Positions 54,707-64,000 of a stretch of DNA of 64,000 bases are shown piece by piece; positions within the stretch are counted from its first letter, which is position 1; every line of letters begins with the position of its first letter. This stretch comes from Sphingobacterium endophyticum (GTDB lineage: Bacteria; Bacteroidota; Bacteroidia; Sphingobacteriales; Sphingobacteriaceae): the NCBI RefSeq assembly GCF_009733535.1, contig NZ_SMMI01000011.1, positions 80,937 through 144,936 on the forward strand, read 5' to 3'. The notes under the pieces were generated by a model. The model was not told the DNA's origin. It worked only from the letters and a program-made list of their open reading frames with translations, and did no database searches. The position numbers and the translations under genes were made by a program.

Positions 54707-54730
54707 AAGCGATTAAAAATTTAATCGCTT
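54707..54730. terminator. Bidirectional terminator between the CNNM gene and trxA
   Basis: AAGCGATTAAA (54707-54717) pairs with TTTAATCGCTT (54720-54730), followed by CTTTGTTTT. It lies between convergent genes. Confidence 0.8.
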
Positions 54731-54746
54731 CTTTGTTTTATGATTT

Positions 54747-55043
54747 TTAAGAATGAGAATTGATAACTCTTAGCAATTCGTGTTTGGGCTGTAAGCCACT
54801 TTGTCTCCAAACTTGGTTGCCATCTTTATATAGAATTAAAGTTGGTACTCCTTGGACCTGAAATTTTGAAGCAACGGCTTGGTTTTTATCAATATCTATT
54901 TTAATAATAGAAAGTTTATCTCCAAGTTCATCCTTAACTTCTTTTAAAATTGGTGCCAGCATTTGGCAAGGACCACACCAGGTAGCTGAAAAATCAACTA
55001 GTACTAGTGAATTCTTTTGAATAATATCATTGAATGATGCCAT
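54747..55043 (-). CDS. trxA: Thioredoxin
   Basis: A 98-aa thioredoxin with the WCGPC active site (residues 22-26) in VDFSATWCGPCQMLAPIL, the cis-proline segment VQGVPTLILYKDG and no signal peptide, so cytoplasmic. It can serve as the electron donor of the APS reductase at the start of the window, although the two genes are far apart. The usual second Gly-rich loop is present (RQSGLQPKHEL). Confidence 0.95.
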   Translation of the reverse strand: MASFNDIIQKNSLVLVDFSATWCGPCQMLAPILKEVKDELGDKLSIIKIDIDKNQAVASKFQVQGVPTLILYKDGNQVWRQSGLQPKHELLRVINSHS

Positions 55044-55139
55044 TATGATTTGATTATTTTCTAAAATATTCTTTTAAATGTCTTAAGGTATTTCTATTAG
55101 TAATTTTTATTCTATTAGAAAATATAAATGACTAGATTG

Positions 55140-55985
55140 CTATTTGACACACAATTCTTCTAATTCTTCAATATTCCCGTTGAACAGATTTAAGTCTACA
55201 GGACCGCGTATGCCTTTGACGGAGCCTTTTTCTGAAAACTGCCAAAAATTCCAATGTTTTTTGGGTTTTTCCACCCAGAAGTTATAATTAGCAATCCAAA
55301 GGGTATAATCTGCAAATTCTTTTTCCAAGAAATCCGCAAAATATTTGTCACCTGAATATAAAACAGGCCTTACCTTAAAATGTTTTTCAACCTGAACCAA
55401 CCATCTTTTCAATCCCGTTTTTAAACTATCCATGGATTGATTTCTTGGCATTTCTTCTATATCCAATACTGGAGGTAGATCCCCAGCCTCTAATTTAACT
55501 GTATTAATAAAATTATCGGCCTGTTTGATTGAATTTTCATTTGGTCGGAAATAATGATATGCTCCTCTAAGTTTGTTCTTGCTTTTTATTTGTTTCCAAT
55601 TGAATTTAAACTTGGAATCCTTTGATTTTTCTCCCATAGTTGCGCGGACAAAAATATAATCTATTGGGAATTCATCGTTAATGGTTAAGACTTCGTCCCA
55701 TGAAATCGCGCCTTGATATTGGGAAACATCAATTCCAAATATTTTATCATTATGTCTTCGCATTAATTCAATATTACGAATATCATATTTTCCATTATCC
55801 TCAGATATGACTTTATCCTTTTCAAACCATTTCACAAAAAGATAAGAAATTCCAGCCCGGTGTTGCCAAGCAAAAATTGATACAACCAATAAAGAAGGAA
55901 TTGCAATGCTCCAAAAAAGAAAATTCTTTTTCATCTGTTGATCTGAAACCACTTTTTTCTTGACCGTTTTGCGCATTTTTGTCAT
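55140..55985 (-). CDS. GH25 family lysozyme, membrane-anchored
   Basis: A 281-aa N-acetylmuramidase-type enzyme. A basic N-terminus (KTVKKKVV) is followed by one membrane helix (about 25-43, FLFWSIAIPSLLVVSIFAW), so the catalytic domain faces the periplasm. GH25 landmarks: FGIDVSQYQGAISWDEV, IFVRATMG, GAYHYFRP, and the catalytic acids in PPVLDIEE; DYTLWIANYNFWVEKP and WQFSEKGSVKGIRGPVDLNLFNG complete the domain. A Met at residue 4 (55976) is an equally good start. Likely role in cell-wall remodelling. Confidence 0.9.
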   Translation of the reverse strand: MTKMRKTVKKKVVSDQQMKKNFLFWSIAIPSLLVVSIFAWQHRAGISYLFVKWFEKDKVISEDNGKYDIRNIELMRRHNDKIFGIDVSQYQGAISWDEVLTINDEFPIDYIFVRATMGEKSKDSKFKFNWKQIKSKNKLRGAYHYFRPNENSIKQADNFINTVKLEAGDLPPVLDIEEMPRNQSMDSLKTGLKRWLVQVEKHFKVRPVLYSGDKYFADFLEKEFADYTLWIANYNFWVEKPKKHWNFWQFSEKGSVKGIRGPVDLNLFNGNIEELEELCVK

Positions 55986-56035
55986 ATTGCGTGAAAATAG
56001 GCTATTTAAATTTCATAGTCAAAAAAAATAATTCA

Positions 56036-56920
56036 ATGATTGTTTATAATCCAAAAGATTGGTCCAAAACTATTTCCTACTTATTCAACAGTAAAATTTT
56101 TAGAAGACTACTACCCTATCTTATTATCTCAGTTTTTGTTTCCTGGGCATTAGCATATTATGAACTGGAATACTTGAAATTATCAGATAAAAGTTGGATG
56201 CGCAATATTACGACAGTACATAACCTATTGGGCTTTGTACTTTCATTAATCTTAGTTTTTAGAACAAACACCGCTTATGACCGTTGGTGGGAGGCAAGAA
56301 AGCAATGGGGTGCGCTGACCAACTCGAGCAGGATTCTTGCAATCAAGCTCAATGCATTTTTGTCTCCATCTGATAAAGTAAATAGAAGTTTTTATAAAAA
56401 ATCAATTCCCCTATTTGCTGACACTTTATATACCTACTTGCGTTCTGATTATAGCAAGTTTATGCTTGATCAAAATGAGCATCCAGAACTCGAGGATTTG
56501 GATGATAAAAAACATGGTCCTAATCAGGTTGCAGCTTTGATTTATAAGAAAACCAACATTCTTTATGGGGAAGGAAAGATTACAGGAGATCAATTTATTA
56601 TTTTGAATAAGGAGTTGACTTCTTTGACAGAAATAACGGGAGCATGCGAAAGGATCAAGAATACCCCAATACCATTGGGATACAGTTCATTTATAAAAAC
56701 ATTTATAGTCCTTTATACAGCAACCCTTCCAATAGGATTGGTATTTTCTATGGGTTACTTCGTCGTGGCAGCTGTACCATTTATTTTTTATGTTTTAGCA
56801 ACCTTAGAAATGATTGGAGAATCCATTGAGGATCCATTTGGTGTTGATTCTGATGATCTACCAATCGATAAAATAGCCTCAAATATTAAAAAACATACGA
56901 ATGAAGTATTGTTGAGTTAG
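56036..56920 (+). CDS. Bestrophin family anion channel protein (second copy)
   Basis: A 294-aa membrane protein. The frame is open from a TTG at 55979 inside the GH25 gene start; the ATG at 56036 was chosen because it begins the conserved MIVYNPKDWSKTISYLF. The family signature FRTNTAYDRWWEARKQWGAL follows two N-terminal membrane segments, and the C-terminal ESIEDPFGVDSDDLPID matches the Ca-clasp-like acidic region. It is only moderately similar to the copy at 40.6-41.6 kb, so the two are old paralogues or separately acquired. A terminator follows directly. Confidence 0.9.
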   Translation: MIVYNPKDWSKTISYLFNSKIFRRLLPYLIISVFVSWALAYYELEYLKLSDKSWMRNITTVHNLLGFVLSLILVFRTNTAYDRWWEARKQWGALTNSSRILAIKLNAFLSPSDKVNRSFYKKSIPLFADTLYTYLRSDYSKFMLDQNEHPELEDLDDKKHGPNQVAALIYKKTNILYGEGKITGDQFIILNKELTSLTEITGACERIKNTPIPLGYSSFIKTFIVLYTATLPIGLVFSMGYFVVAAVPFIFYVLATLEMIGESIEDPFGVDSDDLPIDKIASNIKKHTNEVLLS

Positions 56921-56926
56921 AAATAA

Positions 56927-56949
56927 AAAAGCCGGTTAAACCGGCTTTT
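56927..56949. terminator. Bidirectional terminator between the bestrophin gene and leuS
   Basis: Perfect 10-bp stem AAAAGCCGGT (56927-56936) / ACCGGCTTTT (56940-56949) with a three-base loop, flanked by A's on the left and T's on the right. Confidence 0.9.
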
Positions 56950-56966
56950 CTTTTAGTTTCTAATAT

Positions 56967-59750
56967 TTATATAACCATATTGATAATCTTACCTTTTACA
57001 AAGATTATCTTCTTGACAGGTTTTCCATCCAAGAATTTCTGTACATCAGGATTAGCTTTCAAAATTTCTTCGACTGCAGATTGATCCAGGTCTAATGCTA
57101 ATGGTAAATTCATTTTCATTTTCCCGTTAATAGATACAGGATAAGCAAATTCACTTTCTACTAGGTATTCCGGGTTAAATAAAGGATATTCAGCATAAGA
57201 AATAGATCCTTCTTCATTTCCTAATAATGACCATAATTCTTCCGTGATATGCGGTGCATAAGGTTCTAATACAATTAGAAGATCTTGTAAGATTTTTCTT
57301 TTATTTGATTTCAAATCTGTTAATTCATTCACACAAATCATAAATGCTGAAACTGAAGTATTAAAAGAAAATCTTTCAACATCTTCTTCTACTTTTTTGA
57401 TAATTTTGTGCAATGCTTTATACTCAGCTTTGCTTGGTTCTTCTTCAGACACAGAAAAGTTTCCTTCAGCATCATGGAATAGTCGCCATACCTTACGTAA
57501 GAATTTATATACACCTTCGATACCATTTGTATTCCAAGGCTTTGCCTGTTCAAGTGGACCTAAGAACATCTCGTAAAGTCTCAAAGTATCTGCGCCGTAT
57601 TGTTCAATAATATCATCGGGATTAACGACATTGAATTTTGATTTGGACATTTTTTCCACTTCTGTACCACAGATGTATTTGCCATTTTCAAGAATAAATT
57701 CAGCATCACTATAATCAGGACGAGATTGTTTGAACTTCTCTAGGTCAAGAATATCATTATGAACAATATTAACATCCACATGTAATGGGTTGACTTTATA
57801 ATTATTCTTTAAACCATAAGAAACAAATTTATTAGTCCCCTTTCCTTCCTCATCTAATATACGATACACAAAATTGGATCTACCTTGGATCATTCCTTGG
57901 TTAATCAATTTCTTAAATGGCTCTTCTTCATTATGATAACCTAAGTCTTTTAAGAACTTGTTCCAGAAGCGGGAGTAAAGCAAGTGACCTGTAGCATGCT
58001 CAGAACCACCAATATATAAATCCACTGCTTTCCAATAATCCACAGCTTCTTTCGAAGCGAAGGTAGCTTGATTTTTTGGATCCATATAGCGGAACCAATA
58101 CCATGAAGAACCAGCCCATCCAGGCATTGTACTTAATTCATATTCATATTGATCCTGATATTTCCATCCCTCAGCACGACCCAAAGGAGGTTCACCTGTT
58201 TCAGTAGGTAAGTATTTATCCACCTCTGGCAATAGTAGTGGTAATTCTTCTTCTTTGATCAAATAAGGCAATCCGTCCTTAAAATATACAGGAACCGGTT
58301 CACCCCAATAGCGTTGTCTACCGAAGATGGCATCGCGCATACGGAAGTTAATCTTTGCTTTACCAAGTTTTAAGGACTCTAATTTTTCTATCAACGCAGG
58401 AACTGCTTCCTGATAATTCATTCCATTAATAAAGTCGGAGTTGATATATTTACCATCTTTATTTGAGTCAGCAGCTTCAGAAATATCTTGGGAGTCTGAG
58501 ATAGGAATGATAGGTAGATTAAAGTGTTTTGCAAATAAGTAATCTCTTTGATCACCAGAAGGAACAGCCATTACAGCGCCAGTTCCGTATCCTGCTAAAA
58601 CATAATCAGCGATCCAAATCTGCACATCTTCACCTGTTAAAGGGTGTTTAGCATAAGATCCGGTAAAAGCCCCTGAAACAGTTTTAGTATCAGCCAAACG
58701 ATCTAATTCAGATTTTTTGGAAGTTTTGTCTATATAAGCTTCAATTTCAGCCTTCTGACTTTCAGTAGTTAAATTTGAAACTAACTCATGCTCTGGAGCA
58801 AGAACTATAAAACTAACTCCATATATGGTATCAACACGAGTTGTAAATACTTCGATGTTATCACTAAGTTGAGGAATAGGAAATTTCACACTCGCACCAA
58901 CAGATTTTCCAATCCAATTCCTTTGCATTTCTACAAGAGGTTCAGGCCAATCAATGGTTTCTAATCCGCGCAATAGTCGATCAGCATAAGCAGTGATTCG
59001 CATGGACCATTGCATCATTTTCTTTTGTTCCACTGGATATCCACCACGTTCAGATACACCATTGATGACCTCATCATTAGCTAATACCGTTCCTAGTGCA
59101 GGGCACCAGTTTACTGTACTTTCTCTAAGATAAGCTAATCTATATTTTAAAAGTTCCTTTTGCTTTTCTACTTCAGAGAAATTATTCCATTGATCTACTG
59201 TAAAAGAAAGGATTTCTTCATCAGATTCAGCATTTATACCTTCAGAGCCTGAAGTTTCAAATTTCGAGATTAAGGTATCAATAGATTCGGCTTTGTCAGC
59301 TTGTTTGTTATACCAAGCATCAAAAAGCTTCATAAAGATCCATTGCGTCCAACGGTAATATTCTGGTTCTGAAGTACGCACTTCTCTTGACCAATCGTAT
59401 GAAAAGCCGATGTTATCAAGCTGTTCTCTATATCTATTTATATTGGCTTCAGTAGTAATGGCAGGATGTTGTCCGGTTTGGATTGCATATTGTTCGGCAG
59501 GTAAACCAAAAGAATCATATCCCATTGGGTGTAGGACATTAAATCCTTTCAGTCTTTTATACCGTGAGAAAATATCAGAAGCAATATAGCCTAGCGGATG
59601 ACCAACATGAAGACCAGCACCGGAAGGATAAGGAAACATGTCCAAAACATAAAATTTTGGTTTTACAGTTGATTCTGAAGTTTTGAATGTCTGATGATCA
59701 GCCCAAAACTTTTGCCATTTTTGCTCGATAGATTGATGGTTATACTCCAT
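56967..59750 (-). CDS. leuS: Leucyl-tRNA synthetase
   Basis: A 927-aa class Ia synthetase. The HIGH-like motif is in [15 protein letters not shown] (about 42-56) and the KMSKS motif in [13 protein letters not shown] (about 697-709). The CP1 editing domain lies between ([20 protein letters not shown] and the threonine-rich region), and a long Bacteroidota-style leucine-specific insertion precedes KMSKS. The C-terminal domain ends normally. Single essential gene, divergent from ftsX. Confidence 0.97.
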   Translation of the reverse strand: MEYNHQSIEQKWQKFWADHQTFKTSESTVKPKFYVLDMFPYPSGAGLHVGHPLGYIASDIFSRYKRLKGFNVLHPMGYDSFGLPAEQYAIQTGQHPAITTEANINRYREQLDNIGFSYDWSREVRTSEPEYYRWTQWIFMKLFDAWYNKQADKAESIDTLISKFETSGSEGINAESDEEILSFTVDQWNNFSEVEKQKELLKYRLAYLRESTVNWCPALGTVLANDEVINGVSERGGYPVEQKKMMQWSMRITAYADRLLRGLETIDWPEPLVEMQRNWIGKSVGASVKFPIPQLSDNIEVFTTRVDTIYGVSFIVLAPEHELVSNLTTESQKAEIEAYIDKTSKKSELDRLADTKTVSGAFTGSYAKHPLTGEDVQIWIADYVLAGYGTGAVMAVPSGDQRDYLFAKHFNLPIIPISDSQDISEAADSNKDGKYINSDFINGMNYQEAVPALIEKLESLKLGKAKINFRMRDAIFGRQRYWGEPVPVYFKDGLPYLIKEEELPLLLPEVDKYLPTETGEPPLGRAEGWKYQDQYEYELSTMPGWAGSSWYWFRYMDPKNQATFASKEAVDYWKAVDLYIGGSEHATGHLLYSRFWNKFLKDLGYHNEEEPFKKLINQGMIQGRSNFVYRILDEEGKGTNKFVSYGLKNNYKVNPLHVDVNIVHNDILDLEKFKQSRPDYSDAEFILENGKYICGTEVEKMSKSKFNVVNPDDIIEQYGADTLRLYEMFLGPLEQAKPWNTNGIEGVYKFLRKVWRLFHDAEGNFSVSEEEPSKAEYKALHKIIKKVEEDVERFSFNTSVSAFMICVNELTDLKSNKRKILQDLLIVLEPYAPHITEELWSLLGNEEGSISYAEYPLFNPEYLVESEFAYPVSINGKMKMNLPLALDLDQSAVEEILKANPDVQKFLDGKPVKKIIFVKGKIINMVI

Positions 59751-59869
59751 TATTCATTATAAAAGTATGGTACAAAGAATTGCGAAATTAGCGATTTTAG
59801 GGTAAATTCGGTATAAAAGTTTTTTATTCTATACAATAAATTCAGAAATTCGTTGTTAGAAAATTAGTA

Positions 59870-59896
59870 TTGGGAAAAAATAAATACTTACTTTCG
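59870..59896 (+). promoter_or_regulatory. Possible promoter of the ftsX operon
   Basis: TTG (59870-59872), then 16 bases, then TACTTTCG (59889-59896), one mismatch from TAnnTTTG. It lies 25 bases before the ftsX ATG; the spacing is shorter than the usual 19. Confidence 0.4.
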
Positions 59897-59921
59897 CAAG
59901 AATAAACACAGATTCAAATAT

Positions 59922-60800
59922 ATGTCAGTGATCGAACAGGGTTCGCCAAGGAAAAAAACGAAATCAGTATACGTATCTACAGTAATCAGTATTGCACTGG
60001 TTTTATTGATGACAGGTCTTTTGGGCTTGATTCTAGTCCATGCAAAAAATTTATCTCGTTATGTAAAGGAGAATATCGTACTCAATGTTATTGTAAACGA
60101 TAATGTTAGTGAAGGGGATGTTCTTTCACTTCAGAAGGATTTGGAAAAGGATCCTTATGTATTACGTTCAGAATATGTGAGTAAAGAGCTTGCAGCAAAA
60201 AATCTGAGAGAAGATTTAGGAGAAGATTTTGTTGAATACTTAGGTAGAAACCCACTTCTTCCATCTATTGATATTTATATGAAGGAGCAATATGCAAATA
60301 GTGATTCTATCCAAACATTTATCAATAAAATTGGAAAGAATAGCCGTATAAAAGAGGTTGTTTATCAAGAATCATTGATTGATATGGTCAATAAAAATAT
60401 TCGGGTGATCAGTATTGTTATTTTAGCTTTTACAGTTGTTCTATTAATTATTGCAGTAGCCTTAATTAATAATACCATTCGACTAGCGATTTATTCACAG
60501 CGATTCTTGATTAAGAGTATGCAATTGATTGGTGCAACGAAGGGATTTATACGTAAGCCATATATACTTTATGGAATAGCCCATGGATTAATTGGTGCTT
60601 TGATAGCAATTTTATTATTAATTCTAACGCTACAATTTGCGCAAAAACAAGTTCCAGAATTGGTGTTTTTACGCGACTGGTTTGAATTTGCGATGATATT
60701 TGCGATTGTACTTGGGTTAGGAATATTAATTTCAAGTGCGAGCACCTATTTTGCTGTTACTAAATATTTACGAGCTAAATCAGCAAGTTTATACAGATAG
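59922..60800 (+). CDS. ftsX: Cell division protein FtsX
   Basis: A 292-aa permease-like protein that pairs with the FtsE ATPase to activate periplasmic murein hydrolases at the septum. A cytoplasmic N-terminus (about 1-18, RKKTKS) is followed by membrane helix 1 (about 19-43), a periplasmic domain with EYVSKELAAKNLREDLGEDF, and three C-terminal membrane helices (about 165-280) with the conserved IRLAIYSQRFLIKSMQLIGAT. ftsE is not in this window. Downstream DUF3098 and uppP genes follow closely, the common Bacteroidota order. Confidence 0.93.
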   Translation: MSVIEQGSPRKKTKSVYVSTVISIALVLLMTGLLGLILVHAKNLSRYVKENIVLNVIVNDNVSEGDVLSLQKDLEKDPYVLRSEYVSKELAAKNLREDLGEDFVEYLGRNPLLPSIDIYMKEQYANSDSIQTFINKIGKNSRIKEVVYQESLIDMVNKNIRVISIVILAFTVVLLIIAVALINNTIRLAIYSQRFLIKSMQLIGATKGFIRKPYILYGIAHGLIGALIAILLLILTLQFAQKQVPELVFLRDWFEFAMIFAIVLGLGILISSASTYFAVTKYLRAKSASLYR

Positions 60801-60827
60801 ATCAAACCATTGTTAATTAATTAAAAA

Positions 60828-61073
60828 ATGAGTCAGACTAAAAATGTTAAAGGTTCAGCCAACAGTACAAATGCTGGATTTGTATTTAAAAAGATAAACT
60901 ATCAATTATTTATATTGAGTATTGTTTTTGTTGCCATAGGTTTTATTTTAATGATGGGCACCGAAGATATTTATAGTTTCACTAAAATAACTTTAGCTCC
61001 AATTGTTGTTGTGGCAGGTTTTGCTTTGGGATTCGTTGCAATATTATACAAACCTAAAAACAAAACCAATTAA
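60828..61073 (+). CDS. DUF3098 family membrane protein
   Basis: An 81-aa protein with two membrane helices (LFILSIVFVAIGFILMMG and LAPIVVVAGFALGFVAILY) and the family phrase FVFKKINYQLF before the first. DUF3098 genes commonly sit between ftsX and uppP in Bacteroidota, as here (27 bases after ftsX, five bases before uppP). Function unknown; an accessory role in envelope or cell division is inference from position. Confidence 0.88.
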   Translation: MSQTKNVKGSANSTNAGFVFKKINYQLFILSIVFVAIGFILMMGTEDIYSFTKITLAPIVVVAGFALGFVAILYKPKNKTN

Positions 61074-61078
61074 TAAGA

Positions 61079-61897
61079 ATGAGTTATTTAGAGGCGATTA
61101 TCTTAGCCATTGTAGAAGGCTTAACAGAATATCTTCCTATTTCCTCCACTGCTCACATGGGCTTCACAGCTGCATTGATGGGTATGGAAGAAAGTGAGTA
61201 TCTAAAGATGTTCCAAGTTTCAATCCAGTTTGGTGCAATTTTGTCAATTGTAGTTTTATATTGGAAGAAATTCTTCGATTTTAAAAATCTAAAATTTTAT
61301 TATAAACTAGCAATCGCAGTCATTCCAGCATTGGTTTTAGGAAAATTATTAGATGATAAAATTGAAGCGGTGTTGGGAAATCAAATTGCGATTTCGACCG
61401 TTCTTGTATTGGGAGGTGTTGTATTATTATTTGTTGATAAATGGTTTAAGAATCCAAAAATCACAGATGAGAAAGAGATTCCGATTAAAAAAGCATTTAT
61501 TATTGGTTTTTGGCAATGTTTAGCTATGATGCCGGGGACATCTCGTTCAGCTGCTTCAATTATTGGAGGTTTGACACAAGGTTTAGACCGTAAAGCAGCA
61601 GCGGAGTTTTCTTTCTTTCTTGCTGTTCCAACGATGTTGGCTGTAACTGTCTATTCAATTTTTGTAAAAACATGGGGAGAAGGTACTGCACATGCACAAA
61701 AGGGATATGAGATGATTATGGCAAGTAACGAGACTATCCTAGTTTTTATAATAGGTAATATTGTTGCATTTATAGTGGCTATGATTGCTGTAAAATCATT
61801 CATTAGTGTTTTAACGAAATATGGATTCAAATTTTGGGGTTGGTATCGAATTGTGATTGGTATTGCCTTATTGATATTTTTCTATACACAAGGATAA
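61079..61897 (+). CDS. uppP: Undecaprenyl-diphosphatase
   Basis: A 272-aa inner-membrane enzyme that dephosphorylates undecaprenyl pyrophosphate, recycling the lipid carrier for peptidoglycan and conferring basal bacitracin tolerance. The two catalytic motifs are present: EGLTEYLPISSTAHM (residues 13-27, including the E-x-x-x-E pattern) and MPGTSRSAASIIGG (about 151-164). About eight membrane helices are predicted. Followed by a GAAA-loop terminator. Confidence 0.95.
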   Translation: MSYLEAIILAIVEGLTEYLPISSTAHMGFTAALMGMEESEYLKMFQVSIQFGAILSIVVLYWKKFFDFKNLKFYYKLAIAVIPALVLGKLLDDKIEAVLGNQIAISTVLVLGGVVLLFVDKWFKNPKITDEKEIPIKKAFIIGFWQCLAMMPGTSRSAASIIGGLTQGLDRKAAAEFSFFLAVPTMLAVTVYSIFVKTWGEGTAHAQKGYEMIMASNETILVFIIGNIVAFIVAMIAVKSFISVLTKYGFKFWGWYRIVIGIALLIFFYTQG

Positions 61898-61927
61898 TAG
61901 GAACCCTTTAAAGGAATAGAATTTAGG

Positions 61928-61957
61928 AAGGACCAGAAATGGTCCTTTTTCTTTTTT
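61928..61957 (+). terminator. Terminator after uppP
   Basis: AAGGACCA (61928-61935), a stable GAAA tetraloop, TGGTCCTT (61940-61947) and a T-rich tail to 61957. Confidence 0.92.
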
Positions 61958-62030
61958 ACCTTAGAAATAAGGCAAAATTTCTTTTCTCTATAATATATGA
62001 ACTACTCTCTTAAATTAAATATATAATTCC

Positions 62031-62092
62031 TATTTTTGCAGAAAATTCAGCCAGGTATATGTTTCTACGCATAATTAAATTAGGAAACATAT
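62031..62092 (+). promoter_or_regulatory. truB -7 box and leader hairpin
   Basis: TATTTTTG (62031-62038) matches TAnnTTTG, without a clear upstream TTTG. A perfect 9-bp stem ATATGTTTC (62057-62065) / GAAACATAT (62084-62092) lies in the resulting leader, about 20 bases before the truB ATG. Confidence 0.45.
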
Positions 62093-62112
62093 TAAAGAAA
62101 CTTTAAGAATTA

Positions 62113-62835
62113 ATGAGCAGCAATATAGAAGGACAAGCTAAGCCAAAATTTGCTTTTGCAGAGGGAGAAGTACTATTGATAGACAAACCCCTGACTTGGA
62201 CTAGTTTTGATGTGGTAGGTAAATTACGCAATAGCATAAAACCTTTAAAAGTAAAGGTTGGTCATGCTGGTACTTTGGATCCCTTGGCAACTGGGCTTCT
62301 GATTGTGTGCACAGGAAAGATGACTAAGCAAATTGATGGGTTCCAAGCTGAAGATAAAGAATACACAGGGACAATAACTTTAGGTGCTACCACAGCATCT
62401 TATGATTTAGAAACCGAAATTGACCAAACTTTCGACATTTCAAATATTTCAGAGGAAGATATCATTAGAGTAGCTGCAGGATTTGTAGGTGTTCAGGATC
62501 AATATCCTCCAGCGCATTCTGCTATAAAAATTGGTGGGGAGCGAGTTTATGAGAAAGCACGCCGTGGAGAAGAAGTGGAACTGAAAGCTCGTAAGGTTGA
62601 AATTATGGAATTTGAGGTTTTAAAGATCGAGCTGCCTATAATCCATTTTAGAATCAAGTGTAGTAAAGGAACATATATTCGCTCTATTGCACATGATTTT
62701 GGGCGAGCATTAAACAATGGTGGACATCTGTCCTCTTTAAGAAGGACAAAATCCGGTGATTTTAATGTAAAGGATGCATGGGATTTAACGGAATTAATAA
62801 ATCAAGTTAGAGAATTGAAGAGTCAATCGATTTAA
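62113..62835 (+). CDS. truB: tRNA pseudouridine(55) synthase
   Basis: A 240-aa enzyme making pseudouridine 55 in the T-loop of tRNAs. The catalytic Asp is in GHAGTLDPLATGLL (about 56-69); KEYTGTITLGATTASYD and IRSIAHDFGRALNNGGHLSSLRRT complete the family pattern. It is slightly shorter than E. coli TruB because it lacks the C-terminal PUA-like tail, as usual in Bacteroidota. ribF follows 26 bases downstream, a conserved pairing. Confidence 0.95.
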   Translation: MSSNIEGQAKPKFAFAEGEVLLIDKPLTWTSFDVVGKLRNSIKPLKVKVGHAGTLDPLATGLLIVCTGKMTKQIDGFQAEDKEYTGTITLGATTASYDLETEIDQTFDISNISEEDIIRVAAGFVGVQDQYPPAHSAIKIGGERVYEKARRGEEVELKARKVEIMEFEVLKIELPIIHFRIKCSKGTYIRSIAHDFGRALNNGGHLSSLRRTKSGDFNVKDAWDLTELINQVRELKSQSI

Positions 62836-62861
62836 AAAATTCAACAATTAAAAAACTCAAA

Positions 62862-63842
62862 ATGAAAATATACAGGAATCTGGATGAATTCAAAGCACTA
62901 GATTATGCTATCGTTACGATAGGTACATTTGATGGTGTACATGTTGGTCATCAGAAAATCTTGAATAAGCTAACAGAGTTGGCTAAAGATAATACCGGAG
63001 GGACTGTATTACTTACATTCTTCCCACACCCAAGATTAATCATCAATCCTGATGATGATTCTCTCCGTTTAATTAATGATATTGAGGAAAAAGTTGAACG
63101 ATTAGCCCTTGCCGGAATTGACCATTTAATTATTACACCTTTTACAAGAGATTTCTCAAATCAGTCACCAGAGGAGTATATTTCAGAGGTCTTAGTCAAT
63201 AAAATTGGCTGTAAAAAGATAGTAATTGGGTATGATCATCATTTTGGAAAAGACAGAAAAGGAACAATTAAAGACCTTATACACTATTCTGAGATTTTTG
63301 ATTATTCAGTAGCCCAAATCCCGGAACAAGACATTGAAGATGTTGCAGTTTCTTCTACTAGGGTGCGTGAATCACTTATAAAAGGAGATATAATTACAGC
63401 AAATAAATATTTGGGTTATCCATTCGAACTGACAGGAACCGTTATTAAAGGAGATCAGATAGGGAGAGAAATAGGATTTCCAACAGCTAATTTACATATT
63501 CATGAATCGCATAAATTAATCCCTGCATATGGCATTTATGCTGTTGAAGTTGAGATTTTCCCACGAACTACAGAAATTGTAACTGGAGATTATTTTGAAC
63601 CAGAGCCTGAACGCATTGCTAAAGGAATGTGTTATATAGGAACCCGACCTACAGTAGATGGAATGAATAGAAAAATTGAGGTCAATTTGCTAGATTTTAA
63701 TGATGATCTATATACTAAAACAATTCGTGTAAAGTTTTTAGAGTTCATCCGTCATGATCAATGGTTTGAAAGCCTTGAATTGATGCAGGAACAAATTAAA
63801 AAAGATGAATCTGCAATAAGAGCATATTTTGAAGGTAAATAG
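62862..63842 (+). CDS. ribF: Bifunctional riboflavin kinase/FAD synthetase
   Basis: A 326-aa enzyme converting riboflavin to FMN and then to FAD. The N-terminal adenylyltransferase domain has GTFDGVHVGHQKIL (about 22-35) and GYDHHFGKDRKG, and the C-terminal kinase domain begins near residue 185 with GDQIGREIGFPTANL. The KGMCYIGTRPTVDG segment and a helical end complete it. Full length. A terminator follows about 50 bases after the stop. Confidence 0.95.
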   Translation: MKIYRNLDEFKALDYAIVTIGTFDGVHVGHQKILNKLTELAKDNTGGTVLLTFFPHPRLIINPDDDSLRLINDIEEKVERLALAGIDHLIITPFTRDFSNQSPEEYISEVLVNKIGCKKIVIGYDHHFGKDRKGTIKDLIHYSEIFDYSVAQIPEQDIEDVAVSSTRVRESLIKGDIITANKYLGYPFELTGTVIKGDQIGREIGFPTANLHIHESHKLIPAYGIYAVEVEIFPRTTEIVTGDYFEPEPERIAKGMCYIGTRPTVDGMNRKIEVNLLDFNDDLYTKTIRVKFLEFIRHDQWFESLELMQEQIKKDESAIRAYFEGK

Positions 63843-63890
63843 AATATAAAAATAAACGAAATAAAAAAAGTTAGGTAACTCCTAGTCATG

Positions 63891-63917
63891 GTCGGAAGAT
63901 TTTCTTCCGACTTTTTT
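63891..63917 (+). terminator. Terminator after ribF
   Basis: GTCGGAAGA (63891-63899) / TCTTCCGAC (63903-63911) with a three-base loop and six T at 63912-63917. Confidence 0.92.
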
Positions 63918-63945
63918 GTTTTTTATATGTGCAAAAATAATTTTA

Positions 63946-63970
63946 TAATTATTTGATAATCAAATAATTA
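63946..63970. repeat. Perfect AT-rich palindrome at the window end
   Basis: TAATTATTTGA (63946-63956) and TCAAATAATTA (63960-63970) around three bases. It lies after the ribF terminator and has no T-run, so an operator or promoter element of the next gene (outside the window) is possible. Confidence 0.6.
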
Positions 63971-64000
63971 ACTTGTTTTTATCGTTTAAATTTTGTATTT

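Overview
The window is a low-GC (roughly one third G+C by eye), gene-dense chromosomal segment of a Bacteroidota bacterium, most likely from the Sphingobacteriaceae (Sphingobacterium/Pedobacter-like). The reasons are a SusC/SusD polysaccharide locus with a triple-tyrosine-motif regulator, many lipoproteins, a ligase-associated DEXH helicase with PdeM, the ftsX-DUF3098-uppP-truB-ribF order, and promoters of the TTTG-N19-TAnnTTTG type. Nothing indicates a plasmid or phage; I see no integrase, transposase or CRISPR array.

Layout. 1-5.6 kb: one-direction assimilatory sulfate/siroheme operon (sulfite reductase cut by the window edge, cobA, siroheme synthase N-domain protein, 4Fe-4S APS reductase cysH, cysD, cysN). 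6-9 kb: minus-strand lipoprotein, GNAT, PaiB-like and methyltransferase genes, with a 153-bp near-palindrome between the GNAT and PaiB genes. 9-11.4 kb: unknown gene and a SulP anion transporter. 11.4-17.3 kb: secreted M60 metallopeptidase, class A beta-lactamase, DUF4256 and DUF1877 proteins, a secreted TIM-barrel isomerase-like protein and a D-cysteine desulfhydrase-like enzyme. 17.4-23.9 kb: gdhA, a small conserved protein, a SIR2 deacylase, DUF2892, an ATP-cone/Mrr-nuclease fusion overlapping a LOG gene, a protease-fold protein lacking catalytic Asp, and ispE.

23.9-37.2 kb is a polysaccharide utilisation locus: membrane-spanning propeller/Y_Y_Y/LuxR regulator, SusC, SusD, two tandem PF10091 (GH144-type) lipoproteins and a GH3 beta-glucosidase. 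This combination points to beta-1,2-glucan as substrate (inference). 37.2-40.1 kb holds small conserved genes. A tRNA-Ser(TGA) at 40.27 kb is followed at once by nested palindromes and an imperfect copy of its own 3' end, then a bestrophin and an epimerase-like gene and a repeat-rich gap: a possible small islet.

42.7-53.2 kb: hydrolase, small proteins, sugar porter plus GH130 lipoprotein pair, PdeM/DEXH helicase pair, FMN reductase, CBM9-like protein and sugar-kinase-like protein. 53.4-64 kb: CNNM/CorC protein, thioredoxin, GH25 lysozyme, second bestrophin, leuS, then the housekeeping run ftsX-DUF3098-uppP-truB-ribF. Most convergent gene ends carry strong bidirectional hairpin terminators.
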